From contig JALRMH010000037.1 in the NCBI GenBank assembly GCA_026119935.1, forward strand, positions 1 through 64,000: a stretch of DNA of 64,000 nucleotides. The letters run 5' to 3'. This DNA is from Endothia cerciana. Its lineage: Eukaryota > Ascomycota > Sordariomycetes > Diaporthales > Cryphonectriaceae. The first letter of the stretch is position 1. Each line of letters opens with the position of its first letter. A program made the translations under genes and the position numbers. Positions 19,850 to 29,968 of this stretch are shown here, one piece after another. The notes under the pieces were generated by a model that was not told where the DNA came from, searched no databases, and saw only the letters and a program-made list of their open reading frames with translations.

Positions 19850-21851
19850 AATTCGAAGCGGGGGAATAAGAAGAAAGAGGAAAAAAAACGAAATAAAGAA
19901 AAGGGCAAGGGCAAGGGCGAGGGCCGGTCTAGATAGGCCGGAGATTGTAAACCCTTGGGATCATCTCGTCGGATAATCATTCTTTACGAGAATTTGGGCT
20001 TGGAGGAAAACAACTTGCTTCGAACATGATCTGACCGCCACTAGACACCCCAAAACTCTCCGAAGATGATACATTGCCATAGTTAATCCTTGAATGTTCG
20101 TCGTGTTCTGACAGGTCACTAAGCTGTTTAGGAATATGCGGTGTGCCTGGGTACCTAGGTTCACCCCGGGACCCGAGGCTACCAAAATTGCAGATCAGGG
20201 CAGGGGTAACAATCCTCCTAAGCTCTTATTTGCCCAAATTAGGATGGGTTTCGCGTCTAATACGATGCAAATGAACCATGGTATTGTGAATCCGCAATTT
20301 CCAGTGTTCATTCTAACAAATGGTTGGCGATATATTTAACATTTTAGTACAGATAGAGAGACATTTCAACCTATACACAGGGAAGTTGTATTCTTTTTCA
20401 GAGTGTCTAGAAACAACTAGATACAATGAATCACTATAGTCTTATGTACCTCAACAATCAAGAACCAGAAGTTAACAGGGGTATTAAATATCTGATTGTG
20501 AAGATTTTATTAGTTGATTACTTGAGTTGCCTGCCAGTACAACCCCCAGCCAACACTAATGAGTGGAACCTTGGACCCCCTAATCCTCAGCTTTTGGTGG
20601 GCAGTAAGGACTCTAAATCGCCGACAAGGTCAGTAACAACCATCGTTGCTTAGTCCTTTCCCCTAGTGCATCAGCAAAGGTCGGAGGTTTTCTCCCCGCC
20701 TCAGGCCACACAGCATTGTTGATTAGGCTTAGCGCCAAGTGGGTCGACGATGATGAGTGGAACTGAGTTATCTGCTACTTGTTCAGCAGTGGATACCACG
20801 TATGCCCAATAGGATTCTCCGTGCAAGGACAAGATCTGAACGAAGTAGGATATCAAGTCCACGTCAGATTTATCAGTCAAGGTTCGAGGAATAAAGAGTC
20901 TGGGCGCAAGGTGATGATGCGAGTATGATCTTGATGATAAGGGAAGCAGTACTGGAATATCTGAAAGAAGCCACAAATCGGCAGGGTACAGCTCAGTAAA
21001 TGAAAATATAAAAGGACATGATAAAGATGAAGGGGGGAGGGATTGGCCAATGCACGCTATTAAAAGTGTCCACGGCATGTTAATAAGGTAAGAGAAGATG
21101 GTCGAATGGCGGGTCAGTTTTGTGGGTTATAAGCAACTCCGAACAATTTAATTCAGCCTCTCCCACATTTGACCCTCTGCGAATCCTCACGGGCAGGGGT
21201 CTCTTTTCTCTATCATCAATTTGTAAATCAGCAATAAAAGACCACTGATCTTGCCCACAATACTGCTCATATACCTGCTCGCCAGAGGGTTTGATACAAG
21301 GTTGTTGAGGCCACTCTCCCTCTTATTTACATAGATTTAGGACAACCAAGAATAACATCATGTCCGACAGAAGAGAGTAGATCGCGTGACTGAGTGCAGG
21401 TGAGGAAGGAAACCTGGGAACTATTATCCCTGTGAGCTGCATCTCACTATCTCAACCCCCAGTATCTGGGGTACGTCCTTGCTGACGAGCTAGACTCCTT
21501 ATGGGTCAGCCTCGAATCCTGCAGTGGACAGCTGGTTCAGCCCCACGTGGCTAGATTCAGCAAGTACAAGATATATTATGTATCGCTTTTGTACCAACTT
21601 CCAGCGAAGATGTTGTCGTGGTGTTCTTGCATGATAACTCAGGCAATTATCTATCTGACCACGAACAAGCACGACCATACCTTGCGTGCTAATATTGTAC
21701 CCACTCATAGTTTCTTTTGGTCATCTACTCACTTTTCGTCCTCTGCTCGCCCCGAGATTGAGAAGAGTATGTTTCTAGTCTGATCCTGTGGTTTTATAAC
21801 CCTTAAATATATGAGAGCTCATGCCTTTGCTTACAAGTTTCTTTCCAGGAA
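19850..21851. other. Intergenic and 5' region of the C2H2 factor gene
   Basis: Two kilobases with no supported gene; it is AT-richer than the neighbours and contains purine-rich tracts near 19870-19925. ORFs such as 20701-21078 lack motifs. The last part holds a likely 5' UTR intron (separate entry). Confidence 0.45.
21767..21848 (+). other. Probable 5' UTR intron of the C2H2 factor gene
   Basis: GTATGT at 21767 and a pyrimidine-rich TTTCTTTCCAG ending at 21848 define an 82-base intron that ends three bases before the ATG. Long, spliced leaders are common in fungal regulator genes. Confidence 0.5.
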
Positions 21852-22738
21852 ATGGAGGACTATTCAAACTTTATCCTGAATGAGTTTGATCAGGCCTATG
21901 ATCAAGGAATGCAGACAGACCTGCCTTTGTCCCACTTCGGCAACCTTTCGGCAGTCTCTCTACCTTCAGCGACCGCTCCACCCTACGAGGATAGATGCTG
22001 GATTGACTCCGCTATCATACAAGACGTGTCCATGGTAGCAGAACCACTAATAGGATTTGATGACGTTGCGTTCAGGAGCCACGTGGTCACGGGGTCAAGC
22101 GCAGCCGCTTCCACGCGCGAGAGCAGCAGTGCATGTGAAGATCTGACACCGCCGGGCCTCAATCTTCTGAATCACCGACAACTTCCGTGGGATAACCCTA
22201 TGGTAGACTCGCCAGGTATAGGCGTATCAACTACTATGCAGGATGATTGGGTGCCGGAAGACATTTACGGTATGGGTTACCAGGATGAAAACGCCAATTG
22301 GCGATGCGGATTCCACGGCTGCAGTTCTCAACGCGTCTTCCTCCGGGCCTGTGATTTGCGCAAGCACTATTCGACACATATGAAGACGTTCTTTTGTACC
22401 AAGGCAGATTGCCCTTGGGCACAGGCGGGCAGGGGCTTCGCGACCAAAAAGGATTGCGACAGGCACATGAGAGCTCACAACCCCTTTCTGACATGTCCAC
22501 AATCTGGATGCAATCGGACCTTTAGTCGGACAGATAATATGGTAAAGAGATTCCTCATGACCATTCAGTGGATACCTAGCTAATTGATTTTCAGAGGAAT
22601 CATTATACCAAAGTTCACCTACGCCGCCAGAATACTCTATTCCCTAGACCCTGTCGCAGGAGCAGGGGTGGGAGGAAAGGCACTGCAGCGAGTCCATCGT
22701 TAGTGGATGGCAACGAGCAAGCAGATGTAAACCCCTAA
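21852..22738 (+). CDS. C2H2 zinc-finger transcription factor
   Basis: Two exons, 21852-22541 and 22595-22738, encode 277 residues. The N-terminal ~140 residues are acidic and Ser/Pro-rich, resembling an activation region. Three C2H2 fingers follow: CGFHGC..(RACDLRKHYSTH), CTKADC..(KKDCDRHMRAH) and CPQSGC..(SRTDNMRNHYTKVH). The last finger is completed only by splicing: the intron at 22542-22594 joins DNM to RNHYTKVH. The tail is basic (RRSRGGRKG). It is probably a nuclear DNA-binding regulator, and its place between the exporter and the UstYa gene makes it a candidate pathway-specific factor; the target is unknown. Confidence 0.88.
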
Positions 22739-23612
22739 CGTACATTCTGGTGTGTAGATGGCGATCTAATAAGTCATACACAAGTATACGGTAATTATTA
22801 TTGTTGTTCTGGCCAGGCTCTAATGCATGAGTTTGGCTTGTGTGGGTTGCAGGAGGTGCCTGGGTCCCAGGACTTTCATGTCTTCTTGAGTCAGAAAAGC
22901 AGAATATAGATAGGCTCGCCGTACAAAATTCCTTTTCAGTGCAAAGCAAAGTATACGAAATTTCACAAGAGAGCAGACTTTCCATATGTATAGTACCGCA
23001 GCATTTTATAACACTGTCTTGCCGGCACTGAATGATGAAGTAAGTGACCATCTCTCGAACAAAGGTGCCAGAAACATTCGCCAGAGATGAAGATGAGCAT
23101 AGGATAAGGTCCGATAGACTTTCACCAAGGCCATAGTAGCTCTTGCCTCTCAATCTTTTCACCCCTGTTGAGCCCTTCGTAATTGCTTTCGACCTACTGG
23201 CACTGCCAATGACCCAAACCGCGGTGAGACTGCACAATGACAGTCTTAGTCTTTAGTCACCAAAGTTTCTTTGTACTATTCTTGTCCTGGCGAGTAGCAC
23301 TCGGCATCTTGACTTTGTGATCTAGAATGGCTGAGCTTCTGGTCTAAGCCTTGAGATGCAGACAGATTGCTAGATAGAGCATCGCTAGTCATGTGCTGAA
23401 TTACAAGGGTGTGATATAACTAAGATCATAATGCTTGAATAGAAGTTGCCCTCTCTTGTCAAAAGAATGTGAATTTCATGGAAGATGAGCAAAGGTAGTG
23501 TTTATTCTTTGTTGTTTAGGTATTTCCTAATTTGGTGGTGGGCTATTCCATAGTCCCATCAAATTCAATTCCAAGACAGTCATGTATTGTCAAAACATGT
23601 CTCCATTTTCCT
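22739..23612. other. Intergenic between convergent genes
   Basis: About 870 bases between the tail-to-tail C2H2 and UstYa genes. A 197-codon minus-strand ORF overlaps 22644-23237 but shows no family match and has irregular composition; I take it as chance. Confidence 0.45.
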
Positions 23613-24628
23613 TCATTCAGAAACATGCCCCGTATGGTCATCTTGGTCGCCTGGGATCAACTTTGGATCTTCAGGGAAGGACTCGTAGCCATGGTCATTG
23701 GTCCATCGCGTCAAGGCGTCGAAATTGTTGCACGTCCGAAGGCCTCCGTCGCCCGGCCATTTGTCCTCTAGACGTTTGTAAATGAGAGTGCCATCAGAGT
23801 GACAAAGGATTGACTGTCGCAGTATATCTACGCAGTGCATGGTGTGATAGTAGGTTGGGTCTGCCACCGAGAACTGTGGGTTGAGGTGTAATTTGATGAT
23901 GAGGGATCGGAGCTGACTCTATGGGATATTATCAGCCTTACCACCCTAAGTAAACAGAGCGTCCAGGTGGTTACCTACAAGACAGTGCAGCTGATGAAAG
24001 GCAGCGACGAGATAAACTCGTTTGGAAGGGTCGTGGAAGGTGGGTCTGGATTGTACGACACCTAGCTCCTCGATCTCTGGGTCGGTGAGAGCAACAATAC
24101 CGTCTCCATCTATCGAGTAGGTGTGTGAGTATGCGTCGCCAAATTATTGGAGTATATAGGGGTCTCATTACATGGAAACAGGCTAGCCCAAAAATCATGA
24201 GCTATCGTCAGATTATGGTTGAGAAAATCATCATCATAGTCCCAATACGTCCGGGTCACAGAGCTCGGGAAAGTTTGTCCGTTGGGAGCCTTCACTAATG
24301 AATGGCCATCAGATGTCAGCGTACAGCACTTGGCATGAGCGTTGCTAGCGACTCATCACTCGGACTCACAAAAGTATTCGACTGGTGTCTCCTCTTGAGA
24401 TGGGATTTCTTTCGATAAGAAGAGTGAGAAAAGGTTTAGAAATAGTATCAGAACGAGCAAGGTCAGCGTCGGCCATTGAGACACAATCTTTGAGCGAGTG
24501 GTCTGTTTAGGGTGTGCCTCGCGCCACAGGAAAGACTCCTTCTCACTGTCTGAGATTTCGTTGGCCTCTGCATCCGAGCTGTTCGTCGGCGCAGGATCGT
24601 ACCCAAGGTGACGCTGCGATTTGTCCAT
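23613..24628 (-). CDS. UstYa-family oxidase (DUF3328), membrane-anchored
   Basis: Four minus-strand exons, 24628-24370, 24294-24172, 24109-23979 and 23918-23613, encode 272 residues. Introns of 75, 62 and 60 bases use donors GTGAGT, GTAATG and GTAGGT, all in frame. The N-terminus is a short hydrophilic region, then one membrane segment (TLTLLVLILFLNLFSLFLS). The luminal part holds both signature motifs: HQLHC, completed at the end of exon 3, and HTMHC in exon 4 (YYHTMHCVDILRQSILCHSD). UstYa/UstYb-type proteins are copper-dependent oxidases that cyclise or modify ribosomal peptides (ustiloxin, phomopsin, asperipin) and also act on other scaffolds such as cyclochlorotine. It shares a divergent 542-base promoter region with the AsnRS-like gene and lies 9 kb from the repeat-peptide gene. 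The known peptide substrates carry aromatic residues, which those repeats lack. Confidence 0.9.
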
Positions 24629-25170
24629 GGTTCGTTCACACAGTATTGAGCCGACTGAGGGGCTGTGGCAGGTACACCAGAGAGGTGCAGAACATAACAG
24701 CACGTTTATTCAAAAACACATCTTCCAAATATACCATGTAGCGTCACCGCTTCAGACTGACAGCGTGGATAGTCTCCGAATCGGATGGGGTGGTGCGACC
24801 GGATCCAGCCGTGGTCCCTTGCTATGTGGGAGGCCTTACTTTGCTGTGCAGGATCCACCCGGCTGGGCCGGGTCAAATGGGTTTCCCTTAGGGGCTCCTC
24901 TTACGTAGGGCCACCATCTTGATGAGAGTGATAAACGGTCATCTATCGTATAGCACAAGGAGTTGCGGTATCCGTTGCGCATCGAGGATCGTCGCGCTGG
25001 AGGGGATCCTTGTCAGAAGGCGTCGCCACGAACCATAGTCGTGATATGGGTGATATGTACGGAGTATAAACAGAAGAAAGATGGCCCACCAGATTCTCCA
25101 AATTCAATCATGCCTCTAATTCTTCTAACAACAGTCATTTCAGACTCCCAAGAAGTCTTACACTCACAAC
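24629..25170. promoter_or_regulatory. Divergent promoter, UstYa and AsnRS-like genes
   Basis: 542 bases between two divergent start codons. It contains the inverted repeat CCCGGC-TGG-GCCGGG at 24858-24872, a GC-rich island in otherwise mixed sequence, which could be a dimeric-factor site. Shared promoters often mean co-regulation; function here is inference. Confidence 0.45.
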
Positions 25171-26331
25171 ATGGCCACCGTAGCGGATCCGATTCTTGCC
25201 GCCGTCACGGACCCGGCTTTCACTCCCGAGCTCTCTAAGACCGTCTGCGTCACAACCGCCGAACTGAAACAGCGACCCAAAGAGCAGGTGCCCAGAATCT
25301 GGGGCCTGGAGGACTCGTTCGCCGTCTCGGCCTTGCGTTCAAAATGGTATCAGACCATGTTCTCCATCCAAAGTACCTTCTTCCACACCTCCATTGACTA
25401 CTTCCGCCAACCGCAACTGAAGTATCGCTATCTGCTTGTGCCCTTGACCACGGGAAGCATCAGCTCCCCGATGGGGCTCGGCTCGGACTCGCAGCCCGTT
25501 GAGATCCAGCTCCACGGCAAGGACACCTACCTGGCCGACTCGCAGCAATTTCTGTTGGAGTACGCGCTGCGTTACGACACTCGTGTGCCAGGCACCTATT
25601 ATGTCGGGACCAGCTGCCGTGGCGAGGATCCGGACAGTTCCCATTTAAACCAGTTCTGCCACGTCGAGTGTGAGCTCCGTGGTGGTCTCGAGGACGGGAT
25701 GGCCGTGGCCAACAACTACATTGCCTACCTGGCTAGGACGCTTCTCGAGCAGCACGGCGCGGAGATCGAGGCATTCGCGGGCTCGACCGCACACATCCGC
25801 AGCTTGCTGGATCTCTATTCACGTCATGGGAACAGCTTCCCCGCGATCACCTTGGATCAGGCTTTAGAATTCCCTGAGATGATCGACGCATCGATGTGGA
25901 ACCACACAGTCCCAGGGAGACCCGAGTGCGGGCGATCCCTCACACGGAAAGGAGAACAAGCCCTCATCGCGCGATTTGGTGGGGCCTGCTGGGTGGTGGA
26001 GATGGATCACCTGGGAGTCCCCTTCTACCAAGGCTACACCGACGCAAGCAAAAAGAAGGCCACCTGCGGTGATCTACTCCTAGGCTTGGGTGAGGTTGTA
26101 GGCTGCGGCAAGCGCCACGATACGGCCGAGGCCGCTTTGGAGGCTTTGGAACAGCACAACGTGAACCCGGAAGACTACTCATGGTATGTCGAAATGCGGC
26201 GCTTCCGAGCCCTGGAGACCACTGGCTGGGGAATTGGTTCAGAGCGGTTCCTTTGCTGGCTAATGCAGCATGATGATATTCGCGACATTCAACTGCTGCC
26301 TAGGCTGAAGGGCATAGCTACCGCGCCTTAA
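25171..26331 (+). CDS. Asparaginyl-tRNA-synthetase-like enzyme (class II catalytic core only)
   Basis: A 386-residue single-exon protein related to class II aminoacyl-tRNA synthetases of the Asp/Asn/Lys group. A motif 1-like segment (FSIQSTFFHTSIDYF) leads to motif 2, with the substrate arginine in SCRGEDPDSSHLNQFCHVE. Motif 3 is at the end, GIGSERFLCWLMQHDDIRD then QLLPR. The usual N-terminal OB-fold anticodon-binding domain (about 100 residues) is not evident, and the protein is shorter than AsnRS. This suggests an adenylating or amide-forming paralogue, as in archaeal asparagine synthetase related to AsnRS, rather than a tRNA-charging enzyme; that is inference. It has no introns, unlike most cluster neighbours, and is divergent from the UstYa gene. 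The ATG at 25171 follows a CAACAACAG-type leader. Confidence 0.8.
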   Translation: MATVADPILAAVTDPAFTPELSKTVCVTTAELKQRPKEQVPRIWGLEDSFAVSALRSKWYQTMFSIQSTFFHTSIDYFRQPQLKYRYLLVPLTTGSISSPMGLGSDSQPVEIQLHGKDTYLADSQQFLLEYALRYDTRVPGTYYVGTSCRGEDPDSSHLNQFCHVECELRGGLEDGMAVANNYIAYLARTLLEQHGAEIEAFAGSTAHIRSLLDLYSRHGNSFPAITLDQALEFPEMIDASMWNHTVPGRPECGRSLTRKGEQALIARFGGACWVVEMDHLGVPFYQGYTDASKKKATCGDLLLGLGEVVGCGKRHDTAEAALEALEQHNVNPEDYSWYVEMRRFRALETTGWGIGSERFLCWLMQHDDIRDIQLLPRLKGIATAP

Positions 26332-27279
26332 GCCTGGGCCGTAGCCCGGAATGTACTTGAAGATGGGTGCATCTAGATGTCTCGTCAGCCTCATGATGTC
26401 AGATAGGTGAATGAATACCCAGATGCGGACTCGTTCATTTCGAGGGGCTGGAGTACCTACCTGCAACTCTGTCACAGCTGTCGCAATGATTGAAATGTCT
26501 CTGCTCTCCCCTGTTCAGTGCCAATCAAGTGCATTCTCAAGGGTCATTCTTATCATTGGCAAGTTGTCAACACCAATTATCACAGAGTCAACGGTGTCAG
26601 CTCAACGCTCTGATTTCATAACGAGATAGCCTGTGTGCGGGACTCGTAAATACTCTACTAGGCGGGAGGGCATTCCAGGCAATATGGTACCCTGGAGGTG
26701 GGCTGGGCGTTTATGATACTCGATACATAGGATAACGCCGATATTTGGCAGGTGAATACCGTCAGCTTTCAGATACCTACTTTAAAATGAGTCTGCTGGG
26801 TTTATGGCTGATCAGACAAAATCTCGTCATTTTCCTGCTTACAACACCTAAAGACATTCAAGAAAGGATTCATGAGGCAAGAATACATCCGCGGAATGAT
26901 GTAGATGTCAAGATGAGGGCCGATGGACTTAGCGGAACCGAGACGCTGCTCAGGGCTCATGGTGTCCCGTCGGCGGCCGACAAAGCTGTGCAACCCATCA
27001 TTCGTTTTATCTCGTTACGTGTTGTAAAGGCTATGGAGCGGACACGTAGAAGGTGTTCCGGCACTTGGGAGTCTGTAGACTCCATATTATCGTGAACGAA
27101 GTTGGGCAGAGGTACCGCCCTTCATCGAACCAATTTATTGACGACCGCATTCACCGTCCACCTCCCCTTAGGCACGAGTAAGACCTACTGGTCGAGCCCA
27201 AGACCCCAGTCCTTGCGCCTGCCCTCACCACCAGGCACAAAGTCTTACCCCAGAGCCTGCTACGATGGTATCAGGCAAT
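26332..27279. other. Intergenic, no gene recognised
   Basis: About 950 bases between the AsnRS-like gene and the F-box gene. A 116-codon ORF (26745-27095) shows no family features. This is roughly the right border of the candidate cluster. Confidence 0.45.
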
Positions 27280-29203
27280 TTAAGCCATCGTGAGATTTTC
27301 ATCCATGTTCTCCACCTCTTGCAGCAACATAGGGCATGCGCAATGATCAGCCTGGTCATCCAGCTCCCTGAGATCAACCACGATATCGGCACCCAGCCGC
27401 GCTCTCACCACTTTCCAAGACCGAATGATCGCCTGTCCGTTGTCGGTACATTCGGCTCCTACTCTGATCTTCACGTAGCCCAGACGGGGGCAGGTCTGGA
27501 CTGCCTGGTCGAGGAAACGCATAAAGGCATTCCGTAGGGCGCGTGTGTTGGAGAGCTTCCGCTTGACATCTCTGTAGATGAAGATCTTGATATAGAGAGA
27601 CTCCAAAGAGGCCATGAGGGGGAGGCCGGTTTGTGCGAGAGCTTGCAGATGGCGGTACCAGACGGCAAGGCCGAGGATCTGTGCGTTTGGAAACGGCAGT
27701 TGTCGCATGGTCTGGCGACGGGCGCGTGGCCGGGTGAAGCAGACCAGCCCAGCGAAGCTGTAGGATGCCCGGGGCGCTCTCGATAAAGTCACGCTGACGG
27801 GTTCGCGCGAGAGGATTACATCCTCATCTAGCCCCCTGACCACCAGGTGAATCTGGCTCACGAAGGTCTTCACGGCATCGCATGCTAGGCCGTCGCTGAA
27901 ATATCTCAACCACGTGCCATCTAAGCTATGATTGACCAGATGTAACCGTCTCAAGCGTGGCAGGACGTCGGCGCTGAAGGTGCCAAAAGGAAACTGACAC
28001 GGGCTCCTAAACGGTCTCAGAGGAGGGATTAAAACGAGAGTCAGGTTTTCCAAGCAGCTGAGGTCGGCGAGGAAATTGAGGTATGTTGCTCTGGGCCAGA
28101 TCGTCGTAGAAGTGAAAGGTGGCTGCAGTCTCGGTACCTCCGTGGGTATGGTCAAGGTCAATCCGCCACCCAGGTGGAGAGAGGTGAGTCGCAGTGGTTT
28201 TCCTCCCTTCGACTTGTAGAGATTGCAAATGTCCTCGGTCACGGAGTACACGGACGTGATTGAGTCCTCATGCGCGGACAGAGCAAGTCGTTCGAGGTTG
28301 GGCGAGGCGATTAACAGATCGCAGAGCTCTGGGATGAACGGAACTGGTTGGGCCAACTGGCTGAGTCGGTCTGGCGAGGGCAGATCGATAAGAACCAGGG
28401 ATTTGAGATTCATTTGGGAAAGGAGTTGCTCGGGAAGGGTTCTCCTGAGGTAACAGCCAAAGTGTTTTGTGACCGCAAGCGATTGCAACGGCACGTCGAT
28501 TGTGTCTTGAGGCAGAAAACGGTTCTTGAAGACGAGATGCTCCAAAAGTTCCACTACCGATTCTTGGGGCAACATATTTGTGTTCCAACTAGGCCTCTGT
28601 TAGCACTGAGACCCGCAGGAAGGTAATAAAAAGGGTCGTTTCGTACTGGAGCCCTATTAATCTGGGACAGCGCTCAATGATGCTTCCAATGTAGTCCTTC
28701 ACAAAGCTCACCATCGTCGGCCAGGTGGTTGTGATAGAGACCATCGGAAACTGAATGTCAGGGCAGGTGGCAATGAGCTGCTCTTGGGTAAAGCCTTTGT
28801 CCTTGGGAAAAGTGATATATCTGACATGCTTCATATGCGGATTGCGTCGCATGGTTGCCCTCACATTGTCCCTGAATGTCGCAATTGTGATCTCGAAATG
28901 CCTGTACAGTTTGGCGGAGAAGACACTGTTGAACAGGTGGTTCACCAGGCAGAGAGGTTTCAGGTCTGCTGTTGTGTCGATCTAGACAGTAGCTTTGTTA
29001 GTTGAGGCCCGAAATGACAGCAGGTAGGCTAGATCACGTGCGTTGTCCCCAAGTACCATCAAGAGCTCTTGCGACGAAACGACGCGGTGGGAAGCAGGAC
29101 CAGGGCTTCTGGCGGCAGCAGCCTGCTCCTCAAGTAACGCATGGGGTGAATGTGGATGGCTGTGTTTGCGCGGCTCTGTATTGCCAATGCAGTCCAGCTC
29201 CAT
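27280..29203 (-). CDS. F-box/LRR-like protein
   Basis: Three minus-strand exons, 29203-29057, 28981-28647 and 28588-27280, encode about 596 residues. The second intron (58 bases, GTACGA..CTAG, branch GCTAAC) joins RLIGLHWNTNMLPQ cleanly. The first (donor GTACTT) is the only choice that keeps the frame and gives SSQELLMIDTTADLKPLCLVN, an F-box-like segment. The remainder has scattered leucine-rich motifs (LTSLHLGGGLTL, LPRLRRLHLVNHSL, MASLESLYIKIFIY) typical of the fungal F-box families that act as substrate adaptors of SCF ubiquitin ligases. The substrate is unknown. A related but damaged gene lies next to it. Confidence 0.7.
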
Positions 29204-29968
29204 GGTTGCCGTGATTGATGGTAGTGACGACGGAGGTGAGCTGATTGCTTGACGACGGAGGTCTAAGCAGCAGCAACAGACAGGCTGAAGGTTCCAAGGG
29301 TGAATGTAATGCTCGACGTGTGGTGATTGTGGAGATTTCTGGCAGGTTCAGAGAGGGGAAAAGACAAGACCCTCGATTTTCGTTTGAAGCTGTCGAATGA
29401 AGCTCTTCAGGGTTGAGATGGGTTAGGGTAGGGGGTTGATTGAAAAGTTAGCCGTTAAACGGGCCATCGCCTCTCAACTCTCACTTGAAAGTACTTGGTG
29501 CTGCAAGGGCCAGGAATTGAACAAGATCCGTATAGCAGATTACAACAATCGCACAGCGTTGAGCCCGAAGCTTCATGCCTCTGGGACTCTGTCCTGGAAG
29601 ATTTCAGATGGCATAGAGGCGTTGTTCATGGCACGTAGCAGAGACCAGAGCTGAGAAATATATATGAGCAATCTGTCAGGAACCAGAGGTGGAAACAGAG
29701 GTTTGAGATAAATCTGCTCTATAGTAATCGTTCGAGGGATGATGATCAGAATGTGTCCATTTTCAGACGGAAGAAGGTCTGTAGGGATTTGTGAAAAAAT
29801 ACTTTCTTAATCAAATATTCACATCACATACCCACAAGCCAGTCTTGGATAATGTCTTCCTTTAACCATCATGGGAAGAGCATATCATTTCCTTTTGTGG
29901 GTGCATCAACATCCCAAAACATTGAGGCAATCCGAATGCCGTAGAAAAGCCAGAGCAGTTATGGTACA
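29204..29968. other. Intergenic between the two F-box-like genes
   Basis: 765 bases upstream of the first F-box-like gene and downstream of the second. Only short ORFs without motifs are present. Confidence 0.45.

Noticed and set aside
22644..23237. Minus-strand 197-codon ORF between the C2H2 and UstYa genes
   Set aside because: It overlaps the last C2H2 exon, is rich in irregular codons, and shows no family pattern.
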